Positions 1 to 8,202 of a stretch of 64,000 bases of DNA are shown here, one piece after another; positions within the stretch are counted from its first letter, which is position 1; each line of letters opens with the position of its first letter. Location of the stretch: positions 7,812,001 through 7,876,000 of the forward strand of contig NZ_JACHMY010000001.1 of NCBI RefSeq assembly GCF_014205135.1. The letters are read 5' to 3'. This DNA comes from Kribbella italica. Its GTDB lineage: Bacteria; Actinomycetota; Actinomycetes; Propionibacteriales; Kribbellaceae. The translations under genes and the position numbers were made by a program. The notes beneath the pieces are model-generated. The model was not told where the DNA came from and ran no database searches. It was given only the letters and a program-made list of their open reading frames with translations.

Positions 1-1
1 G

Positions 2-1003
2 TCGTCGGACTCCGCCGGTACGACGGCGTCCACGGCCACCCACACCGCGGCGGAGGTCGCGGCCGCCACCGGGACCTACCAGGTGAAACCGCTGTTCGCC
101 GTCCCGAAGACGCTGCCGAAGAAGTACCGGCTGGCGTTCCTGAACCCGGGTCTGAGCTACCCGTTCTTCGCGACCTGGTCGGACGGGATGAAGGACGCGG
201 CCAAGTACTACGGCGTCGACCTCGACGAGGCCGACCTGAACTTCGAGTACGACACCCAGCTCGACCAGTACAAGCAGCTCGCCGTGAAGCTGCCGGACGT
301 CGTCGGCTCGCAGCCGATGAACGACGCCACCTACAACCAGGCCAAGCAGGACGGCGTCCGCCTGGTCCTGGTCGACGGTTCGTTCAAGGACGTGCCGAGC
401 TTCGGCGTCGACGACCAGCAGGTCGGGGCGCTGGCGGTGGACACGATGAAGGCCGCCGCGAAGGCCAAGACGAGCGGAGCCTGGAAGACCAAGAAAGTCC
501 TGGTGGCCGGCCTGACCTCACCGAACTGCGGACCGTGCGACGCCCGGGTGAAGGCCGCGTTCACCCGCGCCGGGACCGAGCTGGGGATCCCGGCCGAGAA
601 CACCGTCATGCTCACCCCGCAGGGACAGGACCCGACCACGTCGGCCGGAGCCACGTTCAACGACTTCCTCACCGCTCACCCGGACGACGCCGTCCTGATC
701 GTCTCGTACGGCGACGAGCCGGTCGTCGGCGCGATCAACGCCGCCAAGGCGGCCAACCGGGAAGGCGATATCCTTGCCGTCAGCAACGGCGGGGACAGCG
801 CCGCGCGGCTGGCGTTGCGCGACCCCAGCAACGCCGGCGTCCTGGTCGCCGCCGTCGACTTCCAGCCGTACGCCGAGGGCTGGAACTGGGTCGAGGCCGC
901 GATCGCCACCGCGATGGGCAAGCCGTTCGACAAGTTCGCCGTCGGCCGCGTGCTGACCGCGGCGAACGTCGACCGGTTCTACCCGGAAGACAAGACCAAA
1001 TGA
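2..1003 (+). CDS. Sugar ABC transporter substrate-binding protein, 5' truncated by window
   Basis: The reading frame is open from the window edge, so the N-terminus (signal peptide and lipobox) lies upstream; the first visible residues form a Ser/Thr/Ala-rich linker typical of the stretch after a lipoprotein cysteine. The body matches the RbsB-like periplasmic binding fold (LAFLNPGLSYPFF, then GVDDQQVGALAVDTM, then VSYGDEPVVGAINAAK), with two alpha/beta lobes. It should capture a monosaccharide outside the membrane and pass it to the permease encoded next. Its TGA overlaps the permease ATG (ATGA), so translation is coupled. The sugar is unknown; the downstream glycosidase hints at a plant cell-wall pentose. 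Family call is firm, ligand is inference. Confidence 0.85.
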   Translation, partial: SSDSAGTTASTATHTAAEVAAATGTYQVKPLFAVPKTLPKKYRLAFLNPGLSYPFFATWSDGMKDAAKYYGVDLDEADLNFEYDTQLDQYKQLAVKLPDVVGSQPMNDATYNQAKQDGVRLVLVDGSFKDVPSFGVDDQQVGALAVDTMKAAAKAKTSGAWKTKKVLVAGLTSPNCGPCDARVKAAFTRAGTELGIPAENTVMLTPQGQDPTTSAGATFNDFLTAHPDDAVLIVSYGDEPVVGAINAAKAANREGDILAVSNGGDSAARLALRDPSNAGVLVAAVDFQPYAEGWNWVEAAIATAMGKPFDKFAVGRVLTAANVDRFYPEDKTK

Positions 1004-2028
1004 CGACCGGCACCACCGCGAAGGCCGGCCTGCTCGGCGTACTGGACCCACGCCGTCCGGCCCCTGCGTCCGGCCGGTCCGGGCAGCGCCGGGTCTCCGA
1101 CCGCCTGCTCGATCTCGGCATCTACGTCGCCTTGGTTGCCTTGGTCATCTACTTCGCCCAGGCCTCGCCGTACTTCCTGACCCAGCGCAACCTGCTGAAC
1201 GTGGGAGCCGCGGTGGCGGTCACCGGCGTCCTGGCCGCCGGGATGACGATCGCGCTGATCGCCGGTCAGCTCGATCTCACCGTCGGGGCGAACATCGCGC
1301 TGACCAGCGTCGTGGTGTCGCTCGCGATCGAGAGCCTGGGCTGGAGTACGCCGGCCGCCGTGCTCCTCGGACTCGCGGTCGGCGTCGGGATCGGCCTGGC
1401 GAACAGCGTGCTCGTGGTCGGCGTCGGCATCAACTCGATCATCGCCACGCTGGCGATGGGCATCGTCCTGCGCGGCGTCGCGCTGATCAGCACCGGCGGC
1501 CAGACCAAGCCGCTGACCGACCTGACCCTGCCCGAGTTCCTGCAGCTGCGGCCGCTCGGCGTACCGACGACCGTGTGGATCCTGGTGACGGTGTTCGTCC
1601 TGGGCTGGGTCGTCCTCACCTTCACCCCGGTGGGCTGGCACATCTACGGCGTCGGCGGGAACCCGAGCGCCGCCCTGCGCGCCGGCATCCGGACGAAACG
1701 CCTGTACGCCGGGGTGTTCGTCACCACCGGAGTCCTGGCGGCCATCGGCGGCATCATCACCACCGGGACGTCCAGCAGCGGCGGGCCCAACTATGCCAAC
1801 GGCGCGGAGTTCGACGTCCTGACAGCGGTCCTGCTCGGCGGGATCGGGCTGGCCGGCGGGTCCGGGCGGATCCAGCGCACGCTCGCCGGTGTGCTGCTGA
1901 TCGGCGTCCTGAACAACGGGCTGACGCTGCTGTCGGTCAGTTCCTACTACCAGCAACTCGCCCGGGGCGCGGTGTTCGTTCTCGCCGTCGTCCTCGGCGC
2001 GACGGCCGAACGGCGGAGGGCCCGATGA
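1000..2028 (+). CDS. Sugar ABC transporter permease (RbsC type)
   Basis: A 342-residue polytopic membrane protein of the branched-chain/ribose permease family. Hydrophobic segments begin near residue 35 (LGIYVALVALVIYFAQ) and continue to the C-terminus; the motif GGNPSAALRAGI around two thirds in is characteristic of RbsC-like proteins, as is the following GVLAAIGGIITTGTSSSGG stretch. The start is an ATG overlapping the stop of the binding-protein gene, and its own stop overlaps the ATPase start, giving a tightly coupled binding protein-permease-ATPase order. It forms the transmembrane channel of a monosaccharide importer. The N-terminal 30 residues are Pro/Arg-rich and probably cytoplasmic. 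Confidence 0.9.
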   Translation: MTTGTTAKAGLLGVLDPRRPAPASGRSGQRRVSDRLLDLGIYVALVALVIYFAQASPYFLTQRNLLNVGAAVAVTGVLAAGMTIALIAGQLDLTVGANIALTSVVVSLAIESLGWSTPAAVLLGLAVGVGIGLANSVLVVGVGINSIIATLAMGIVLRGVALISTGGQTKPLTDLTLPEFLQLRPLGVPTTVWILVTVFVLGWVVLTFTPVGWHIYGVGGNPSAALRAGIRTKRLYAGVFVTTGVLAAIGGIITTGTSSSGGPNYANGAEFDVLTAVLLGGIGLAGGSGRIQRTLAGVLLIGVLNNGLTLLSVSSYYQQLARGAVFVLAVVLGATAERRRAR

Positions 2029-2795
2029 CCCAGACATCCACCGCACCGGTGCTCAGCGCGGACGGCGTCGGCAAGGTGTTCGGCCACGTCCGGGCGCTCG
2101 AGCAGGTGTCGTTCGACCTGCATCCCGGCGAAGTGCTCGCGGTCCTGGGGGACAACGGCGCGGGCAAGAGCACGCTGATCAAGATCCTCTCCGGCGTCTA
2201 CGACCTGACCGAAGGGGAACTACGGGTCCGCGGCAACCACGTGGTGTTCGGCAAACCGGCGGACGCGGCGGCGGCCGGGATCGCGACGGTCTACCAGGAC
2301 CTGGCGCTGGTCGACACCCGGGACGTGGCCGCGAACCTGTTCCTGGGCAGGGAGTTCCGGCGCGGGCCGTTCGTCGACCGGCGGCGGATCTACCGGGAGG
2401 CCGAGCGGATCCTGGCCGGCCTCACCATTCAGCTCCCGTCGGTCCGGGTCCCGATCTACCTGCTGTCCGGCGGGCAGCGGCAGGCCGTCGCGATCGCCCG
2501 CGTCCTGATCGGCGGCGCCGACATCGTGATCATGGACGAACCCACCGCCGCCCTCGGCGTCCAGGAGTCCGAACGGGTCCTGCGCCTGGTCCGCGACCTG
2601 CGGGACGCGGGCAAGGCCGTCATCCTGATCAGCCACAACCTCCAGCAGGTGTGGCAGACCGCCGACCGGATCCTGGTCATGCACCTGGGCCGGGTGGCCG
2701 GCATCCGCCGCCGTACCGACAGCACGGTCGAGGAGATCGTCAAGCTGATCGTGTACGGCGAGGCGCCCGCAACCGATGCTGTCGAAGGGATCTGA
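2025..2795 (+). CDS. Sugar ABC transporter ATP-binding protein
   Basis: A single-domain ATPase of 256 residues. Walker A is GDNGAGKST at residues 42-50, the signature LSGGQRQAVAIAR follows in the middle, and Walker B IVIMDEPTAAL comes directly after it; the H-loop is ISHNL. RbsA proteins usually carry two fused nucleotide-binding domains (about 500 residues), so this one belongs to the half-size class that acts as a homodimer. It drives import through the permease encoded just before it, with which it shares an ATGA overlap. The glycosidase gene begins 1 base after its stop, implying one transcript from transporter to enzyme. Confidence 0.92.
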   Translation: MTQTSTAPVLSADGVGKVFGHVRALEQVSFDLHPGEVLAVLGDNGAGKSTLIKILSGVYDLTEGELRVRGNHVVFGKPADAAAAGIATVYQDLALVDTRDVAANLFLGREFRRGPFVDRRRIYREAERILAGLTIQLPSVRVPIYLLSGGQRQAVAIARVLIGGADIVIMDEPTAALGVQESERVLRLVRDLRDAGKAVILISHNLQQVWQTADRILVMHLGRVAGIRRRTDSTVEEIVKLIVYGEAPATDAVEGI

Positions 2796-2796
2796 C

Positions 2797-5547
2797 ATGC
2801 CCTCGTTGTCGCTCCGCCGGGTCGTCACCCGGCTGCTAGCTTGCCTTGTGACCCTTTCGCTGGGCGCCTTCGCTCTCGTCCCCGGCGCCGAAGCCGGCCC
2901 GCGGCCGCCGTCGTACACGGTCGAGACCTGGCGGTCGGTGGAGATCGCCCTGACCTCGACGGCGACCTACGGCAATCCGTTCGCCGACGTCCAGGTCACG
3001 GCGTCGTTCCGCGGACCGCGCGGGCAGGTGATCACGCGGCCGGCGTTCTGGGACGGCGGTACGACGTGGAAGGTCCGCTTCGCGCCGCCGGCCGTCGGCT
3101 CCTGGACGATGCGCACCTCGGCGACCAACACCACCGACGCGGGGCTCAACGGGGTGTCCGCGACGGTGCGAGCCGTTCCGTACCAGGGAAATCTGTCCGT
3201 CTACCAGCACGGATTCCTCCGGCCGAGCGCGGATGGTCACTACCTCCAGCACGCCGACGGGACGCCGTTCTTCTACCTCGGCGACACGCACTGGATCCTG
3301 CCGCACGAACGCTTCGACACCTCCAACGCGCCAGGGGTCGCCTCGCAGTTCAAGTACGTCGTGGACAAGCGGGTCGACCAGGGCTTCACGGTCTTCCAGT
3401 CCGAGCCGATCTGGCAGCCGCACGGCGGAAGTCACGACCGGCCGGACGAAGAGCCGGCCGCCGATCTCACCGACGGGTTGTCCGGTGACGACCTGGCCGG
3501 GTTCGCGCGGATGGACCAGAAGTTCGGCTACATCGCCGATGCCGGACTCGTGCACGCCAACGCGATGGTGTCGTGGGTCGCGCAGCCGCACGACAATCCG
3601 GCCGTGATGACGCCGGAGTACATGGCGTCGGTGGCGCGGTACTGGAACGCCCGGTACGGCGCGTACCCGGTGATCTGGACGGTCGCGCAGGAGATCGACA
3701 ACGACTTCTACGGGGTCTACCCCGGCGACGCGATGGCGCCGTGGGCAGCGGCGATCCAGGCGCTCGACGCGGCTGACGCGTACGACCAGCCGTTGCTGCC
3801 GCACCAGGAGAACGTCGAGCAGACCGCCGTCGAGAACTCCCGGTTCGCCGCCGAACCCTGGCACGACGGCTTCGCGGCGCAGTTGCAGTACACCGACGGG
3901 TGGAACGTCGGACTGGCCGCCGACTACTGGGCTGCCGGCAAACCGAGCCTCGCCTACGAGACGCCGTACGAGGACTTCTGGACCGACGGCCGGCATGCGC
4001 TGAGTGCTCTCTACAAGGCCTATCTGCTGGGCTTTCGCGGTTATGGGTACGGCGTGGCCGGCCTCTGGAACGACGTGTACTCCGCGCCCGGCGAACCGCT
4101 CGACGCCGGTACCGACTACGAACTGCCCGCCCGCTACCAGTGGTGGTACACCGGCGCGAATCGGCAGACCGCCGATCAGCTGACCCACGGCGTGCGGTTC
4201 TTCCGCGACCTGGACTGGTGGAAGCTCGTCCCCAGGTTCGGCGACGCGGCCTGGTCCGACTTCGGCGCCGGCGGCGACAACCTGCTGGCCAGCGACGGCG
4301 ACAAGTCGTACGTGGCGCTCTTCACCAGCCAGGGAACGGCGACCGGCACGCTCCGGAAGCTCGACCCGGATCGCTACTACACCGGGGAGTGGTTCAATCC
4401 GCGCACCGGGCGTCGTACGCCGATCGGCAGCCGGCTCGAGGCGCCCGGCGGCAACCTGACCGTCCCCGCCCGCCCGACGGCGGAGGACTGGGTCCTGTCG
4501 ATCGAGCGCGGCGGGCCGATCGGGAACCGGCCGCGTCAACCGGTCGCCGACCCGCCGGGCGGTTCGTACCAGGGCGCGCAACCGGTGCGCCTCACCACCT
4601 CGACCGCGCGCGCCGAGATCCACTACACGACCGACGGCAGTACGCCGACCAGCTCGAGCGCCACCGGGCCGCTGCAGATCGCCGACCCGATGGACGTCCA
4701 GTTGCGCGCGGTCGCAACGCGATCAGGTCAGACCAGTACGGCGATGGCGGTCACCTTCCGGCAGCAGCTGCAGGACCAGGCCGCGGCTTCGACTCTCACC
4801 GCGAGTTCCGGCACGGCGGAGAATATTGCCGACCGCAACCGAACCACGAGCTGGCGGCCGCACGGTGGTGACGCCTGGGTGGAGGCGGCCTTCGGCGCCG
4901 TGACCTCGTTGGACAAGCTCATCGTGACCGGGTCGGGCCGTGCGTCGGCGTACCGGGTCGACTACTGGGACGGGCAGGCTTGGCTGACGGCGGCGACGGG
5001 GTCCGGGCGGATCGGTCCGATCGGACAGGGGACCGTGCTCACCTTTCCCCGGATCTCCACGACGAAGGTGCGATTTGCCGTCGTACCGGATCGGAGGGAT
5101 CCGGTCGCGATCACCGAGCTCGGTGTGTACCGGCAGCCGCGCACCGACGCGCCCGACCTCACCGCCGGCGGGACGTACTCGGCGAGCTCGACCTGGGACG
5201 ACCAGCAGGTCGCCGCGAACGCTTTCGACCACGACCCCGGCACGAACTGGCAAGCCTGCAACGGCTGCTGGGCCGGCCAGTGGCTGGCCGTCGACTTCCC
5301 CGGGAGCACGACGTTCAACACGGTCACGGTTTCCGAGTACGGCAACCGCACGACGGCGTACCGGATCGAGTACTGGGACGGCACGGCTTGGCGGACGGCG
5401 TACACCGGCAGTGGAGGCTTCGGCCAGCAAGGCGAAACCACCACGGTGACGTTCCCTGACGTCACCGGCACCAAGGCGCGTCTCCTCTACCTCACCGGCA
5501 CCGGGAGCGCGCCGATCGTCTACGACCTGGCGATCTACCAGCAGTAA
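2797..5547 (+). CDS. Secreted apiosidase-like glycoside hydrolase with discoidin domains
   Basis: A 916-residue secreted protein. A signal peptide (about 1-34) is followed by a DUF5060-like beta-sandwich (35-125), a DUF4038/GH140-like TIM barrel (about 130-460; FLYLGDTHW-type opening, IWTVAQEIDND, SLAYETPYED), a collagen-binding-like C-terminal sandwich (about 466-580), a chitobiase C-terminal-type domain (IHYTTDGSTPT, about 581-650) and two F5/8 type C discoidin domains (about 659-780 and 784-916). Family knowledge places GH140-like enzymes among apiosidases acting on plant pectin; the exact substrate here is inference. I chose the ATG with GAAGGG 7 bases upstream; an in-frame ATG at 2776 lies inside the ATPase gene. 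The enzyme may release the sugar that the linked importer takes up. Confidence 0.82.
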   Translation: MPSLSLRRVVTRLLACLVTLSLGAFALVPGAEAGPRPPSYTVETWRSVEIALTSTATYGNPFADVQVTASFRGPRGQVITRPAFWDGGTTWKVRFAPPAVGSWTMRTSATNTTDAGLNGVSATVRAVPYQGNLSVYQHGFLRPSADGHYLQHADGTPFFYLGDTHWILPHERFDTSNAPGVASQFKYVVDKRVDQGFTVFQSEPIWQPHGGSHDRPDEEPAADLTDGLSGDDLAGFARMDQKFGYIADAGLVHANAMVSWVAQPHDNPAVMTPEYMASVARYWNARYGAYPVIWTVAQEIDNDFYGVYPGDAMAPWAAAIQALDAADAYDQPLLPHQENVEQTAVENSRFAAEPWHDGFAAQLQYTDGWNVGLAADYWAAGKPSLAYETPYEDFWTDGRHALSALYKAYLLGFRGYGYGVAGLWNDVYSAPGEPLDAGTDYELPARYQWWYTGANRQTADQLTHGVRFFRDLDWWKLVPRFGDAAWSDFGAGGDNLLASDGDKSYVALFTSQGTATGTLRKLDPDRYYTGEWFNPRTGRRTPIGSRLEAPGGNLTVPARPTAEDWVLSIERGGPIGNRPRQPVADPPGGSYQGAQPVRLTTSTARAEIHYTTDGSTPTSSSATGPLQIADPMDVQLRAVATRSGQTSTAMAVTFRQQLQDQAAASTLTASSGTAENIADRNRTTSWRPHGGDAWVEAAFGAVTSLDKLIVTGSGRASAYRVDYWDGQAWLTAATGSGRIGPIGQGTVLTFPRISTTKVRFAVVPDRRDPVAITELGVYRQPRTDAPDLTAGGTYSASSTWDDQQVAANAFDHDPGTNWQACNGCWAGQWLAVDFPGSTTFNTVTVSEYGNRTTAYRIEYWDGTAWRTAYTGSGGFGQQGETTTVTFPDVTGTKARLLYLTGTGSAPIVYDLAIYQQ

Positions 5548-5552
5548 GGCTT

Positions 5553-6152
5553 CTACGGGTTCCAGGCGCGCAGGGTCGTGTCGACGATCTCGTCGAGCTG
5601 GTCGTGGCTGAGGCCGCCGGCGGCCTGTACGGCGAGGCCGAAGGCCACGGTCATCACGTAGCGGGCGAGCTGGCGCGGGTCGGCGCCGGACGGGAGATCG
5701 TCCTCGTCGACCGCGCGCCGGAACCGCTCCTCCAGGCGGAGGACGCCGTCGTTGCGCCAGTCGACGAGCAGGTCGTGGGCGGGGCGACTGGCTTCGCTCG
5801 AGGCCAAGGCCCCCTGGACGCCGAGGCAGCCGGAGAACGTCTTCGGCTCGGTGGTGGTCCGGGCCGATCCCCGCAGCAGGGCCTCGACCACGCCGCGAGC
5901 GGTCGGCTCCTCCAGCGCCCGGAACGCGTAGGCGGACGGGCCCTCGGTGTAGCGGTCCAGCGCCTTGCGGAACAGCTGCTCCTTGTTGCCGAAGGCGGCG
6001 TACATGCTGGTCTTGGTGATCCCCATCGCGCCGGTGAGGTCGGTCAGGCTCGCGCCTTCGTACCCCTGCTCCCAGAACACCCGCATGGCGCGCTCCAGCG
6101 CCTCGTCGGTGTCGAATCCCCGGGGACGACCCATTACACGAGAACTGCTCAT
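5553..6152 (-). CDS. TetR family transcriptional repressor
   Basis: A 199-residue one-component regulator. The N-terminal helix-turn-helix reads ALERAMRVFWEQGYEGASLTDL followed by TSMYAAFGNKEQLF, the classic TetR pattern; the rest is a helical ligand-binding domain. It is transcribed divergently from the aldo/keto reductase gene and convergent with the glycosidase gene. Inverted repeats with GTACC/GGTAC half-sites lie just upstream of it and again before the SDR gene at 7344-8087, so it probably represses both enzymes and itself in response to a carbonyl or electrophile. An alternative start is the ATG at 6134 (MGRPRGF), which many family members use. Confidence 0.88.
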   Translation of the reverse strand: MSSSRVMGRPRGFDTDEALERAMRVFWEQGYEGASLTDLTGAMGITKTSMYAAFGNKEQLFRKALDRYTEGPSAYAFRALEEPTARGVVEALLRGSARTTTEPKTFSGCLGVQGALASSEASRPAHDLLVDWRNDGVLRLEERFRRAVDEDDLPSGADPRQLARYVMTVAFGLAVQAAGGLSHDQLDEIVDTTLRAWNP

Positions 6153-6157
6153 GCCCC

Positions 6158-6179
6158 GATTGTACCCCTCGGTACAGAA
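6158..6179. promoter_or_regulatory. TetR-type operator upstream of repressor and aldo/keto reductase
   Basis: The core TGTACC-CCTC-GGTACA (6161-6176) is a perfect inverted repeat with a 4-base spacer, next to the repressor start. Its right half GGTACAGAA matches the right half (GGTACTGAA) of the sites before the SDR gene, which suggests the same repressor binds all of them. Confidence 0.6.
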
Positions 6180-6189
6180 AGGACGCGAC

Positions 6190-6233
6190 TTGTGTACCGA
6201 ATGGTCTCGATGTATCACTGTTCTGTACCGATT
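6190..6233. promoter_or_regulatory. Degenerate repeats of the same TetR half-site
   Basis: Two more left half-sites with the same spacing logic follow: TTGTGTACC (6190-6198) then GAAT then a weak GGT half, and TTCTGTACC (6221-6229) followed by GATT but no good right half. They sit between the repressor and the aldo/keto reductase start and may be auxiliary sites or overlap the promoter. Confidence 0.4.
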
Positions 6234-6261
6234 GAAACTTAAGTAGCGTGTGGAGGCAGAT

Positions 6262-7233
6262 ATGAAGAGCACCTCGTTCGGAGGCCTGGAGGTCTCGCGG
6301 ATCGGGTTCGGCGCGATGGGGATGTCGATGTTCTACACCGGCGCCGGCCGTCCGGAGGCCGAGTCGATCCGGACGATCCACCGGGCGCTGGACCTCGGGG
6401 TCACGCACATCGACACGGCGGAGCTCTACGGGCCGTACGTCAACGAAGAGCTGGTGGGCAAGGCGGTGAAGGGACGCCGTGACGGCGTTGTGGTGGCCAC
6501 CAAGTTCGGGCTGATCTCGCACACCGGCCGGCCGGGGCAGGACTCCAGTCCGGCCAGCGTGCGCGTTGCGGTCGAGGGATCGCTGCGGCGGCTGGGGACC
6601 GACCACATCGACCTGTACTACCAGCACCGGGTGGATCCCGAGGTCCCGATCGAGGAGACCTTCGGGACGCTGGCCGAGTTGGTTGCCGAGGGCAAGGTGT
6701 TGCACCTCGGGCTGTCGGAGGCGAGCGCCGCGACGATCCGGCGGGCGCACGCCGTCCATCCGGTGACCGCGGTGCAGACCGAGTACTCGTTGTGGACCCG
6801 CGACCCGGAGGCCGAGATCCTGCCGGTACTGCGGGAGCTCGGGATCGGTCTGGTGCCGTACTCCCCGCTGGGGCACGGCTTCCTGACCGGCAACATCCGC
6901 AGCCTGGACGGTCTGGACGCCGACGACTGGCGCCGGACCAACCCACGCTTCGCCGACGGCAACCTCGAGCGCAACCTGGCGATCGTCGACGAGGTCAAGG
7001 CGATCGCCGACGAGGACGGCGCTACGCCGGCGCAGGTCGCGCTGGCCTGGTTGCTGGCCCAGGGGGACGACATCGCGCCGATTCCGGGGACCACGCGGGC
7101 CGCTCGGGTGGAGGAGAACGTGGCCGCGGCGGACATCGGGCTCACCGAGAGCCAGGTCGACCGGCTGAACGCGCTGAGGCCGGCGGTCGGCGAGCGGTTC
7201 GACCCGGGCAACATGGCGGCCATCGACCGGTGA
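6262..7233 (+). CDS. Aldo/keto reductase
   Basis: A 323-residue NADPH-dependent oxidoreductase of the aldo/keto reductase superfamily (TIM barrel). The catalytic tetrad is visible as D51 and Y56 (DTAELYG), K81 (ATKFG) and H122 (YYQHR), and the C-terminal cofactor-binding segment is IPGTTRAARVEENVAA. It reduces aldehydes or ketones to alcohols in the cytoplasm; members with the LGFGAMGMS-like opening resemble the YakC/pyridoxal-reductase-like AKR group. The ATG was chosen because GGAGG lies 5 bases upstream; a GTG 12 bases earlier is less likely. TetR-type operators precede it. Confidence 0.92.
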   Translation: MKSTSFGGLEVSRIGFGAMGMSMFYTGAGRPEAESIRTIHRALDLGVTHIDTAELYGPYVNEELVGKAVKGRRDGVVVATKFGLISHTGRPGQDSSPASVRVAVEGSLRRLGTDHIDLYYQHRVDPEVPIEETFGTLAELVAEGKVLHLGLSEASAATIRRAHAVHPVTAVQTEYSLWTRDPEAEILPVLRELGIGLVPYSPLGHGFLTGNIRSLDGLDADDWRRTNPRFADGNLERNLAIVDEVKAIADEDGATPAQVALAWLLAQGDDIAPIPGTTRAARVEENVAAADIGLTESQVDRLNALRPAVGERFDPGNMAAIDR

Positions 7234-7296
7234 ACGTGCTGGTCGTCCACTACCTCGTCGAGGTTCGTCTGCTGTAGCGAGTGGGAGACCTGGGCT

Positions 7297-7335
7297 CCGC
7301 CCGGTCGGTGTCGTGATGTGGCACCGGCCGGGCGG
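7297..7335. terminator. Hairpin terminator between aldo/keto reductase and SDR
   Basis: A 14-bp GC-rich stem (7297-7310 with 7322-7335, one G-T wobble) and an 11-base loop is followed by TTT. It separates the convergent aldo/keto reductase and SDR genes and could stop transcription from both sides. Confidence 0.7.
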
Positions 7336-7343
7336 TTTCCCGT

Positions 7344-8087
7344 TCAGAGCTGGTTCTCGCCGCCGTCGACGTACAGGTTGGCGCCGACGACGAAGCTGCT
7401 CTGGTCCGAGGCGAGGAACGCCACGGCCGCGGCGACCTCGGCCGCGGAGCCCATCCGGCCGACCGGGACGTTCGCGGCGAACTCCGCCTTGACCGCCGCG
7501 GCCCGCTCCTCGCCCACCATGCCGGCGACCGCCGGGGTGTCGATCGAGCCGGGAGACACCGCGTTGACGCGGATGCCGCGGCCCTTGAGCTCGTTGGCCC
7601 ACGTCCGGGTGTACGAACGCAGGGCCGCCTTCGACGCCGCGTAGGTGCCGAACGCCTCCATGCCGTCGTCGGCGCGGACGGAGGAGTTCACGATCACCGA
7701 CGCGCCCTGGTTGAGCAGCGGGAGCGCCTTCTGCACGGTGAACAGCGTGCCCCGGACGTTGACGTCGAAGATGAGATCGAAGTGTTCCGGTGTGATCTCG
7801 TCGATGGTCGCGAACGCTGCCGTCCCGGCGTTGGCGAACAGCAGGTCGAGGCCGCGGCCCCGGCTGCGGACCGCGTCGTACAGGCGATCCAGGTCGGCCG
7901 GGTTCGCGATGTCGCCCGGTACGGCGGTGGCCGAGCCGATGGTCTTGACCGCCACCTCCAGCTCGTCCTGGCGCCGGCCGGTGACAAAGACGTGAGCGCC
8001 CTCGGCCGCGAAGCGCTCGGCAACGGCCAGGCCGATCCCGCTGCTGCCGCCGGTGACGACCGCTGTCTTGTGGTCGAACTGACCCAT
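7344..8087 (-). CDS. Short-chain dehydrogenase/reductase
   Basis: A 247-residue classical SDR. The dinucleotide-binding motif TGGSSGIG is at residues 12-19, NAG at about 86, and the catalytic Ser is in the VNSS segment near 135, with Y149 and K153 (YAASK). The end SSFVVGANLYVDGG is typical of FabG-like enzymes. AAGGAGGA is well placed upstream of the ATG. Two TetR-type operators lie within 80 bases upstream, of the same type as the one before the aldo/keto reductase, so both carbonyl-reducing enzymes look like one regulon. Substrate is unknown. Confidence 0.92.
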   Translation of the reverse strand: MGQFDHKTAVVTGGSSGIGLAVAERFAAEGAHVFVTGRRQDELEVAVKTIGSATAVPGDIANPADLDRLYDAVRSRGRGLDLLFANAGTAAFATIDEITPEHFDLIFDVNVRGTLFTVQKALPLLNQGASVIVNSSVRADDGMEAFGTYAASKAALRSYTRTWANELKGRGIRVNAVSPGSIDTPAVAGMVGEERAAAVKAEFAANVPVGRMGSAAEVAAAVAFLASDQSSFVVGANLYVDGGENQL

Positions 8088-8107
8088 GGACGGTTCCTCC
8101 TTCTTAG

Positions 8108-8129
8108 TTCGGTACCGATTGGTACTGAA
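8108..8129. promoter_or_regulatory. TetR-type operator A upstream of SDR
   Basis: Left half TTCGGTACC, spacer GATT, right half GGTACTGAA: 8 of 9 positions are symmetric. It lies 21 bases before the SDR start codon and shares the GTACC-N4-GGTAC core with the repressor-proximal site at 6161-6176. Confidence 0.65.
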
Positions 8130-8144
8130 TTAAGACTGTAGCAC

Positions 8145-8166
8145 TTCCGGACCAAGCGGTACTGAA
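8145..8166. promoter_or_regulatory. TetR-type operator B upstream of SDR
   Basis: Left half TTCCGGACC, spacer AAGC, right half GGTACTGAA, identical in its right half to operator A and centred 37 bases further upstream. The tandem arrangement would allow two repressor dimers to cover the promoter. Confidence 0.55.
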
Positions 8167-8202
8167 TGAGCGCCGACCTTGTGGGGGTCTGCCCGCGATG
8201 CG

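Noticed and set aside
2836..4623. Long minus-strand frame of 595 codons opposite the glycosidase
   Set aside because: High GC produces long antisense frames; this one has Arg/Val/Gly-biased composition and no domain, while the plus frame shows clear domains.
4723..7602. 959-codon minus-strand frame
   Set aside because: It spans the TetR gene and antisense of the aldo/keto reductase and the glycosidase; it is low-complexity and crosses gene borders.
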